This document shows, piece after piece, positions 45,934 through 57,900 of a stretch of DNA of 64,000 nucleotides. The number at the start of each line of letters is the position of its first letter. The stretch's first letter is position 1. The notes below the pieces were generated by a model, which saw only the letters and a program-made list of their open reading frames with translations, did no database searches and was not told the origin of the DNA. A program made the translations under genes and the position numbers. This DNA is from Nectonema munidae (taxonomy: Eukaryota; Nematomorpha; Nectonematoida; Nectonematidae): contig JAUIRK010000898.1 in the NCBI GenBank assembly GCA_030549495.1, positions 1,798,001 through 1,862,000 of the forward strand, written 5' to 3'.

Positions 45934-48900
45934 AATGAAAAGATTGACACTGGAAGGGGGTGGAGCTATACAGTCTTTTATGAGGTATGTTTTGATGATA
46001 TTTTATAATTACAAGTTTGACAATTTTAAAAAGGCAACCTGCTTTATTCCAAAGTTTACTTTTCTAACTAGTGTTTTTTTTGGAAAATTTTTTATCAACG
46101 ATATATTTTATATTATATACTTTTGCCATTTTTCTATGTTTTATAGAATGTCAGCAGCTGATTCATAATAATTTGATTCCTTCATTCATCTATATCTTAA
46201 TAACCCATTTAAGAACAAGCAAATCAGACGATATCTAAAAAACGCAGACGATTTATATTCAAAGTCATTGAAAAAAGCAGACGAAGATGAAATTACTTAT
46301 GTTCCAAAATAGGAACATTGGTCGTAAATGGGTTAGGTAGTATGTGATAAAATTTCATTAAAGCTAAAGCAGGACTTTGATAATAATTGAATATTTAATT
46401 TTAAAAGGAAAAAATTTATTTTATAAGTAATCTACGGTGAACAAATGTGGCTCTTAGAACCAGACCTTTCTCTTAGTAATGCGTAATCCCTCTCTTACGT
46501 GATCTAATATTACTTTCATTGAGTTTAAATCTTGATATTTTTTACAAAAATATTTTTGATGATATATTATTTTATCAGAATGATTTTATAAAGAAATTGT
46601 AAATACCTTTTATTATAGAAGGATGAGCGTGAGGGGCTGTCATATTATATACTGACAAGTATCAACGAGTAATATAAAAGATAGTAGTATTGTAGCGATT
46701 GGTTCGGCGCCGATATTGGCTTAATCGGCATTGCCTATTTTTTTTATTCAGCCAAAGAGGTAGAGTAAAATGACACTTTGATTGTTCAAATATTTCTTTA
46801 AATTTTGAGTGTGGTATTACTTTGAGAAAAGCCTATTTTTGCTTCCTTTTTGCTGTAAAAACAAGAGAATAAATGCTTCTTAATCTAAGACAGATTTCAA
46901 CCCCAGGGTCGCGACCAGGGAGGTTTTCGCTAAGATTTCAATTTTGTTACAATACTTCTTTATGCTTTTTCAATGTATGCCTGCCAGTTTAAAATCACAC
47001 TTACTCATTACACCTCATCGGCATCGACATGGGTTCCCAATCAGCATCGTTCAAAAATTGGGATCGTTACATATCTATAAGATAGTATGACAAATCTTTA
47101 TTAAAAGAGGAAACGGCTTTTGTGGTGAAGAGGGATGTAAGCAAAGAATCTCTTCTATACGTTAAAATCTTATATTCTTTGTTCATACTTTTATTATTTT
47201 ATTAAAATATTTAATATTTGATTGAAAAAATTGTTATCGTGGTGGCTAACTAGAATTTGAATAAATGTATTTACTTTGTGAGTTAGATAAACGCGCGTGG
47301 CTCTTGATATTGGATTCTTTTTGATTACGTAATTCGTGTTTCTTGTCAAGTTGTGATCATCTCAAACTTGGTCGTATCTTGAAGGGACTAGTGTATTAAT
47401 TGATTTTAAATAAATGAAACTTATATAATGTCTTCCCATTTTTTCTAATTAATGAGTTCATCTTTTCTCGGTAAACACGATTTTTTTCTATGATTTCCAC
47501 TTTCTGGTATTTTTCTTCTTACCTAATTTTTTTGTATTACCGTAATAGACGTTATTTTTTCTGCATTAATTACTGAAATGGGGATGGGGGAGTAGAGTTG
47601 TCTAGATGCCGGGTTTTTATTATATGATGTCTTGGGTTCGAATACAGCATGAAACTTTCTATGCTTATCGTTTGTCGTAGCAGGCATCATGGTTGTGCTT
47701 TTTCGATATAAACACGCACTTCACAGTGCTCACCTTTGCTTTTATCTGCAATTAATTTCATACTTATATATAAATAATGAGGCATTAGTAAGGTTGGTTA
47801 GATACTGGGTTTTGATAACTCAAGGTCTTGGGTTCGATCCCGCATCAAGCCTACTTTCCTCATAGTTCGATGCAAGGGGCGCATTTATTCCTCTCAATGA
47901 AAACACTCCACAATACATTTACCTTTATGGGAATACGAGTTTATGAAAGATTACATCCTTTTTTATTGAAATTAAATTTATTTAATAGGGCAAGAAGGAA
48001 CAAATATCTAAAAAGCCTACTATCATGACCATCCACGACATGGGAAGCAATCGTATATTATTTTTTATTCTCGCGTGTTGCTTCATACCATTTCTATATT
48101 TATTTCTTTGACAATTTTTTTGAAAGACAAAAGCTTCTACCCTTTTTTATTTCATCCCAACATGAATGAAATTAGAAATCGTACTTCCTGGATCCACGTA
48201 GAGATGCCTGGACAGTCCTTAGATGATCCTATTCTCCCAGATAAGTCAGCTTCTGTTTTCTTTCCTAAATTTTAACTACGAATTCGTTGTTTTAGTTATA
48301 AATTCCCTACTCTTCAAGAATTAGCTGAAAATTTAAGATTCGTATTGTTGTATTTCAAGTGAGTCTTGTTTTATATCGATTTCATTTTTTATAATTATAG
48401 TTAGGTTTATTTAAACTCAATTGCCCAATTTAACAAGAACTTTGTCATTGAATTTTAACGTTGACGGTTTCAATTGTCTGTTAGTTAATTACTACATATA
48501 ACTAATCTATATATAATTTAATTATTATTACTCCTTATTCACAGGAAAACAATTTCAATTTTTGCTGATTTTACTTTAAAACTTTTTTTAGGACCATGCA
48601 AATGTGCTAAGTACATTTAAATTGTATTTATAGAATATCAGTATAAAATTTTTAGTTTTATTTGTTTAAGATTGGATTAATAATTTTGCTTACAAAATGG
48701 CTTTAAGAAGTGTCTAATTGTTATATATGTGGGATCTTTACAATTCCAACACAAAGAATACTAATTAATGATTTTGTTTAAAAAAAAAGAGCTTATTTTC
48801 CCTATTTTTAAATCAAACTAGGTGATCAAGACAGTTCGCCGGCTCCCCATACTATTTGTAAATCATGTGTCGAAAATTTATGTCAGTTGACAAGAGGCAA

Positions 48901-51900
48901 AAGAAAAATTTATCATTTGGAATTTCTAGCGTGAGCAGAAAGACCACAACAATCATTGCTACTTTTCCCTTACCAAAACGTCAGTCTATAATAAAAAAAA
49001 TAAGAAAAGTATCTCTTATCCAAATTTACCTTCAGCAATTCGTCCTATCGAGAATTCAGAAGAAGTCCCGATTCGTATTTTAAAAAGCCTACACCATCTT
49101 CAGAAAATGAAATTAATATATCTTATGCAGATCAAAATGATGAATTTGAAGCTAATTTATCTAAAGAGAGTAAAGCATTCACTCAATCAGAATTAAATGA
49201 TTTACTTAGAGACTTAGATATTTCAAAAGAGCTTTCTGAAGTACTAGTTTCACGACTTAAAGAAAATAGTATGTTACATAAAGATGTAAATATAACATTT
49301 TATCGTAATAGGGAAATAATTTTCCCAAATTTTTTAAAACAGAAAATGATTTTGTTTGTTGTTTTGATATTTCAGGTTTATTGAAATCCATGGGTGCACA
49401 GAACTATGACACAAATGATTGACGACTCTTTATCGACAGCTCAAAGAAAAGCTTAAAATGCTTATTACTTCATAACAAAAACACCTTCAGTGGGATACCT
49501 ATTGGTTATTCTATCAATTTAAAAGAAAGTTATAAAAACATTAAATCAATTCTAGAATTATTAAGATATAAAAATCACTATGGGTCTATATGTGTAAATC
49601 TTAAAGCAGTGAAATTCTTATTAGGACAACAGAGTGGTTATACCAAATATCCTGGTTTGTTATGCTTATGTGACAGCTGCGCCAAAGAAAAACATTAGAA
49701 ACAAAAACTGGCGTAGTAGAGAAAATTTTAAAATTGAAAAAGAAAACATAATAAAAATGAACCTCCCTCTTGTTGAAAAAGAAAAAATTATTTCTCCTCC
49801 TCTTTATATACAACTTGGGCTCATGAAGCTCAGGATGAAGAAGGAGATTGTTTCAAGTTTATATTGGAAGCATTTCCTTATTTGAGTTATGAAAAAAATT
49901 AAGCTGGTGTTTTTGTTGGAGCACTGATTGGAAAACTTATCAAGTGCTCAAATTTTATAAGCTCAATGAACATAACTGAAAAAAAGTTTGCAGGGCATTG
50001 TAGCTGTCGTTCTTTTGGGAAATAAAAAAGATGAGAACTACATAAGTCTGGTTGAAACTTTGATAGAGCGTTTTTGTCTCACATTGAAAAATCTTTGAAA
50101 ATCTTTAAGCTAGTGGTGGACACGAGAACGCTTTCAACAAAATTTAAAAATCATTAAGGTTATTATTGAATTAAACGAGAAAAATATTAGACAATCTCAT
50201 AAAAGAAAATTTGTTTAAATAAATATTTTCCATTTAATTAAAAAATAAATCAAAATTTATTTTATTTTTAGTTTGATTTATTATTATTATTACAAATAAA
50301 TAGATAGCGATTTGTTGCAACCTAAAAGATTATGAAAAAAATATATTTATTCTCAGAATAATCAATATTAAAATGATGAAAAAGTCTAAAAAAATTTGTT
50401 TTTTGAGCAATTGTAATTTGATCTATTTTCCTGACTCTATTTAAGCATTTATATTTTAAATTTATTATGGTTGGATTTCATCTTCCCAAATCTGCGATCT
50501 ACATGATCTATATATATACTTTTGCATGTTATAGTATTGAGCATGTTGTTGGGTTTGGAGAAGGAGCTGGTGCTAATATCCTTACTCGCTTTGCTGTACG
50601 CTTTTCATCATAATTCTTTTAAATATAAATGCAAAATTATATTGTATATGCTTATATAACGCCACGTCTCAATGATCAGCAAACCTCTCTAGATGTCATT
50701 TATTTGAAACGTTAAAATTACAAAAATCAAATTTTTACGAAAATGAAATATTATGTATTTTTGACTTTTAAATTGAGTTAATTTTTGAATCATGTGGGCT
50801 GTTTAATTTTAAACAAAGATTTCGATCTTTTTTGACGAATTAATCGAATTATATAACTTGAGAATCCGAAAAATACCATAGGAACGAAATCGTTTAGATC
50901 ATCAGGATCAGAGTGTAGATTATAGAGCCAAAATTAGAAGCACTAAAGCATTCACCAATTAGTAAGAAAAATGATCCATGACTTTTTAAAATAGACTTAG
51001 ATTAGGTGATAAATCATGATAATGTTATCGATTATTTTGTATAATAATATTGTGGTACCCAACTTGCATAGAACGTTAAAGACAAATGGTATAAAAGGCT
51101 GTTTTGACATAATGGTGAATATTGTGTTTCATTGGTTATTATTATTGCGCCATGTGTATGTTATAGTACTGACACACTTAATTGGCTATATAAGCATCCA
51201 TAAAATGAAATTCTATTATTAACCATTTTTTCATTTTTTTTCATTAAAAGATAAATTTTTAAATAACTTTTTTTCAAAAAAAATAAATCCATAAAAATTT
51301 TATGAAGTTATAAATTATTCCTATAGAATTTATGTCTTATTAAAATATTCTCATTTGGTTAAATAATTCCTTTGTTTGTTGGTTAGCTAGTTAGTTACAT
51401 TTAGTAAAAATTACTAACCTAAAAGTTTAGAATAGTTATTGTAGGTAGAGGGTTGCGAAATCGAAGTTGATATGCAATAAAATTTAGGAGTCGCAGTCAT
51501 AATCCCTTAAGAATTTAAGAAAGAGCAAAATTGTACTCCTATAAAGAGTATATCAAGGAACGATATATGTTTAACCACTGACTATATAAACCGGCCCAAG
51601 ACTTTTCATGCCTAAGACGTTTCGTACCCACTTTTTTTCAAGAAAATGTGATACCGGGCATAGCTCTCAGATTAGTGTAATAGAAACTAAATATGAGAAT
51701 TTTAAAGGAAATATTTTATAAACATATGATTTATCATAATGAAAAGTTTGAAATTAACAATTCAAGTGGATTCAACCTAAAAAATATAGATTCAGGTAAA
51801 AATAACAAAATATAAAGTTTTTTTACACAAACATAGCTATCATGATCAGATGCGAAACAACAAAAAACCCGGGTGGAAATAAAGAATTTAAGTTAAAAAA

Positions 51901-54900
51901 TGTTTATTTAAGATGATTCAACTAAAAAGTCATACCAGCAAAAATTCGTGAATTATATTAAAATAATTTTTCTCAATGTAATTTATTTAGTTAAATAAAA
52001 AATTAAATTTTGTCTTCAGCCACATTTGTTAAAAAAGTTTACGCGACATTTATAGCGGGATGGGCGTCAGAGTCAGATATTTTAAACGGATACGAGTGTC
52101 TTATTTTTAATTATTAAAATTTTTTTATAATTATTTTAAATAAAGAAAAATAGTTTAATTTTTGTAAACATATGGAGTGAACTTGAGTCGGAATCGAAGT
52201 CAGATTTATTTTTGTAAGTACTAAAAGTCGTATTTTTGTAAGTGCTAAAAAGTCGGATATTTTTCTATTTCTGTTTAAGTCATAAGTTTTGGCTGTATTA
52301 TCCTTTGTTGATCAATATATTTTCTAACATAGAAAATGTCGTAAACATTTTAAACGTGCTTGTAGTTTTCGGTACTCAAACGTCGTCACTTTTTTGCATT
52401 CTTCTTCTGCCAAGAAGTGAAAATAATGTATCTTTATATTTATTTTCACAAATTTTATTCGCTAAATGTGGAATAATCGTTTTAAAATGATCATGCGTGC
52501 CTTTGTATCTCCGATTTGATAGATGATATGCTAAATTTCCTTTTTCCTAATCGATGAGTTGCCCTCCTTGCTTTGCATATATATTTGATATATTATTTAT
52601 TATCCATCACGTATATTAGTTCTATTATTATTATTGATTCATTTAACGCATCACTCAAAAATGTGTACCTATTTTGTGATGTCTAACTCAAATCATCCGT
52701 AGGCTGAATTTTAAATATTTACATCACTGTTAAAAGAATTCCGACAATTTCTTATAACCGATTCAAATAACTATTATAAACTTATTATGTTGGTGTTACT
52801 AAGAAACGAACTCTTTTTCATTATGTTCCTTTGATCGCTAAAGGTTAATGTATATTTTTCAATTCAAGTCTATCATTTCCAGGATTATTTTAGTCACGTT
52901 CTATTAGCTATCTGAACAAACATGATGCGGCGATATGATGTATTCTCTAGTGCTTCTCAAACGGTGCGCCCTTGAAGATAGCCAGGTGCGCCATGAAAGG
53001 TAGCCGTGTAAACCCTAAGATTCTATCTAGATCAGCGATTCTTTAACAAGAGGTGCACGCACCCCCAAGCGGTGCGAGACAACATAACAGGGGGTGCGAG
53101 AAACGACTAAATAGTGCGCAACATATGTAGTATCCACTTCTTTATATTTTTATTTTAAAATTTTATAACCGATTTTTCTATATCAATCTCAATGGTGCGC
53201 CCCAAAGTTTCAGTTATTTCATAGGTGTGTCCTTTGGTAAAAAGTTTGAGAAGCACTGCTCTAGCATAATATTCAGGCTTAATTCACTATTCCATAGATA
53301 AAACTCGTAATGTCCTTTAAATTTTTAATGTTAGTTCTCAATTTTTTCAATAGTGTTTCATTTCAAGCACTTTTTTCTGTGCTCTAGTAAAAATGCATAG
53401 GTCCAGTATGAGCGAGCCTAGAGCATTTTCTTTCATTTCCATCCATGTGAGAAATTTTATCGTGCTTCTTTACTGCCATCGTTTCGCAAAGCCCCCCCCC
53501 CCTCAGAATTGATACATTTATTGCTAGCAAATTAAGTAAAATTCTCAAAACATAATTTAGTTTTGTATTTTAGATGGTACATCCCTCACAAGTCGTGGGC
53601 TTAGTTCTAGTCCATCCAACATCTACTGTTGCCGGACTGATTGAGACTTGCAAAGATAAGGTTAATTCACCTTTATTGTTAACCCTTTCCTTCTTTCTGC
53701 AAGGCATTTTTCTTTTTCAAGATTATTAATTGGAAATTATGCAATGGAATGAATCCCACTGCAGAAAATTATCTACTTTACCATAAATTTGGCGGGGTAT
53801 GCTCAATTTCAACATTTTTAATTTGTATCACTAATGTATATTTTAAATTCAGGAGCTGGAAAGGTCTAATCAAGACGAAAGGCTAAAGTTGAAAAGAAAG
53901 TTTTCTGAGTCATTGCATACACAGTTTAATTCGATTAATTTAAGGCATTTTATCAATGCCTTTCTGAAGTAACCATTCCAATTTATTCTCATTTCTTTGC
54001 TGTGGCTTTTTTCGAGGTTTTTAAATATTTAGATAAAAAGATTATTTTATATACCCTTAATTGATGAATTATTATTGTAATTTAAAGGTCATTTAAAATA
54101 TCGATTTTTTAATGTTATCAGAAAAAAGTAATGCTAACAGACAAAAATTTAATTCCCTTTGCAAGATAAGCTTTTGAGTGTATTGTTAAGTGTGCTGATA
54201 CATAAAATGTTATTCTAGAATTCATTTTATCAGGTCCTGCCTTTTTCAAGTCGATAAGTCTGATAAATATTACTCTGCCATAAGATGATATGAAAAAATT
54301 AAATATATAATCTATAATAAGAGAACTGTTTTAACTACACCTTCATCAGCAATGAACCTTTCATTGATAGTATATTTTAGTCTAAATCATGTATATTAAA
54401 ATGAAGCTTTTATTTGAAAGAATTGTGTCTCTCATCGGTTTCGGCATTGTTTCGTACATTTAACTAAGCTGTTAAAAACTCTTAAATAAATCTTTATTTG
54501 CAGTCTTTTCATAAAGTAGAATGATTTTTTAACCGTGTTTTCGTTAATCGACTAATTGATTGCCTAATATCTTTTAACCGGCTCATTTTTGTGAAATTTT
54601 GAGTCCATAGAAGTTCGTCAAAAAAATCAAAGCAATTTTATTTCAACATGAGGATGAGGTTGGGTAATGCCCATTTAAAAAGACATGATATAATTACACA
54701 AGACAACAGTAGTTTAAGAGTATCTATATGTTTTAACCGGTGAATTACGGTTCGGTTACGATGAATAAATCAGCCTTATTCACCTGCTAATAATCTATTA
54801 ATTTTAACTGATTACAATCACTATTACGCACTGAAGCCCAATCTGTAATAAGAATAATTTTCTCATCTGAAGTGATATGACTGACTGCATCATAGCACTT

Positions 54901-57900
54901 TTCTATATTCTCATCATCATCAATCCAGTCATAGATCTCGTGATTAATCAATGCTTAAGGGTTGTAGCATAGTCACCATCCACAGGTGGCGTATATCTAT
55001 GTCACCTGGTACACACAACCAAGAGATTCCTCCAAGTTTCTTAATAGCATTACTAAACCTCACGTGGACATGTACTTTAAAGTTGTAATAAAACAAAATG
55101 CCCCATATCCTTCACTGCTGATTCGAAAGTCTTTTTACACCCCTCAAGACAAAAATGCATGCCCGCCCATTCGTTTGTTTGAAAGTGCACATCGATATCC
55201 TTGTCCCTAGAGATGTTTTCTGCACTGAACGTAACTTTTTACCTTGCCTCTGAAGATGATTGCGAGATTTGGCTCTTACCCATTTGGTCCAAAACAGACC
55301 TTCAAAGTACACAATTGTTTACCATCTCATGTGTTTGGTTGCGACATCCACACTTTCTTTTTATCTTTTTTTATCTTCTAAAAAGTTGTAGTCACATCTC
55401 TGGGAAAAGGAAGATGACTCTGGTCCACATCAAAACATAGTAGAGTCAAATATCTTCCTAAATTTTGATGACTCTGGTTCAGCAGCCTATATTCGAATAG
55501 CCCTCTCTCAGAGAGTTGATTACCCTTTTTAATTCTACTTTGACAGTGATCATTTGGCATCCTTTTATTACGTTGATTTTTCTTTATCAGTTTCAAGTTG
55601 TTTTTCTCTTGATAAAATTTGCAATTACTTGCTTCTTTAAAATAGCCTTTTCATCTTCCACCTGTTCTCTTTATTTTTTCGTCCCTTACAACAAAGCCAA
55701 TTAAAGTCCAAATGGCGACCTTTTGATCTTGATCTCTGAGCAATACCCGTTACTTTGTCTATAGTCAAATCTTAAAAACATTTTTCTTTCACTCACCGGC
55801 CGCTGCTTCATATATACTTTCTGTGTTCTTTATTCATTTTGGTTTTGCCAAGGTTAATGCTTCTGTGAAGTGTGAACGGTTACGAAGTCAGAGGTGGCCA
55901 TACCCTCTCTTTTTTTCAAATCAATTCAACTTTAGATAAAGCATCATTCTTTATTTGCCTTCGTTTTGGCTTTAGCCTTTCAGAAGATAAATCAATTACA
56001 GCACTGGATGTAGAACCTCCAAGAAAAGTCTGTGACATCAACGTGATAGCTTTTTATAGTAACGAAAGATGAAGCTGTAATGGTCGAAGTAGCTGTGGAT
56101 GTAGCGTTAGTATGAACTTTAGTCTAGTCATTTGTAGAGGTTGTAGTAGGAGATTTATGTAACACGTTTTCTCAGGGGAGAGCAATCCAGTTTTATCAAC
56201 ATTTTCAGTAATGTGCACGTGATTACAAACAATGTCAACAACGAAATACATTATGTTCATTACTGTACCGCGTGTAAATCAAAATGTTATTTGAAATTTC
56301 AAACTACATTACTGTATGAATTTTTTTGCAATGCAATGGCCTCTTTTCGGATAGAAAATAATGTCGAAACCCGTGAGAATTGAATAAAATTACATTTACA
56401 AATGTGTATGTCTATATTGCTTGCATGTAAGGAGCATGCATGCATTGTACGTTTCGACACATCTATAAAACCCTTTCTGTCGAATTAGGATATAATTAAT
56501 AAAAAATAATAGGCAACTTACAGACCCCCCCCCCCTCCCACCCTGATGTCTTATCCAGAAAATGGAGATGCTTATAGAAAAAGATGTGTCGGATTGAAAC
56601 TAACTCTTCTTTCCGTTTATAAGTTTGTTTTTGTTTTTTCACTTATAACTAATTACAAATATGTAAATTTAACTAAATAACTTTTTCATATCAAAAAAGA
56701 TTGCTGTCATAACGGGCGATATATTGTGTTTTACCGAAATGTGATTTCCTGGTAGTTCTCAGTTTAACACAAACCTCTACTTTTATAGCCTTTAACCTTC
56801 TTTTTTTGTCTTAAAATTTCGCATCTTTCGCATATGCAAATCATCCGCAAAAAAATTTTACATCCTCATCCGTGGATTTTTTTCAAGTTAACATCCGCAA
56901 TTTAAAATCAATTTTTATAAATATCTATTGAAACTTTTCGTATTTTTTTGTTTAAAACTTACAAGATTTGTTCTCTTTAAATTCTAGTAAAAAATGTAAA
57001 AAAGGGATACTAATTTTTTAAAAATATTTTATTTTGGATATCCGCATCCGCTAGGATGTCGAATCTAATATCCGCATTCGCGGATGTAAAAAAATTCACA
57101 TCCGATACATCTCTACTAAGATGTATCCAAAGTTGCTTATGGGATTAGTATTATTCAAATATCTCTTCCAGTCCTTTTTTAAATCTAAATTTAGCCTAAA
57201 TGATAACGAAAAAGCAACCATGAACAACGGTTTTATCATTGATATAATGCTGTGTTGGTGAGTGGACGATTCAAAATTTAAAACCACATTTATGAACCAA
57301 AATAAGATAAAATCTTGACTCTTAAATATTGTGGCAAAAAAGAAGTAATTTGTGTTTTTCATTTTAGGGATAATTATTGAGAGAGAAAAGTATCGACACC
57401 AAATCTCAATTATTCAATTTCTAACCTAAGTTTGAGACTTTGACTCAATTATTTTCAAGGCAACAAAGTTATCAAGAATTAGAAGGAATTTAAGGGTTCT
57501 GGATTCTCTTGCCATGTAAACACTTTCTCCCTCTAAAAATAAAAATCTAAGTTTTGGAAATGTTGCAAGTCACTTGCATTTAAGAAGAGCTGTAGACAAA
57601 AAATGTAAATAGACAAAAGTTTCCCAAATTTCGTTTTACCCCACTAATGTATATGAGAAAAGGAAGGGAGTAATGCTAATAATTAACGGTTAGTTAAACA
57701 TTTTTTACATGTTTTGTTTGTACTTGACGTTAAATATTGTTCACTCTTACAGAATTCTAAATTTTTTCCCTTTTCTAATCATAATGTTTTTATGCAAAAT
57801 AATTTTGTTTTTAGCCGAACAGACATTAGTGGAAAATTAGAAACAGGCCTCAAGTAAAAACTTAGTTTGTCTTAAATTTGCATTTTAATATATGCTTTCA

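Noticed and set aside
45935-46168. ORF starting MKRLTLEGGGAIQ
   Set aside because: The exon here is used one base over (NEKIDTGRGWSYTVFYE), which joins in phase to the next NDRG exon; the Met frame does not.
47779-47860. tRNA gene
   Set aside because: Has a B-box, but it shares a 70-bp non-tRNA tail with three other copies and does not fold as a tRNA; it is a SINE.
47828-48028. 66-codon ORF
   Set aside because: It covers a SINE and part of an NDRG exon in the wrong frame.
48075-48275. Stand-alone 66-codon ORF
   Set aside because: Its middle is an NDRG exon (48127-48244); the start and end lie in flanking introns.
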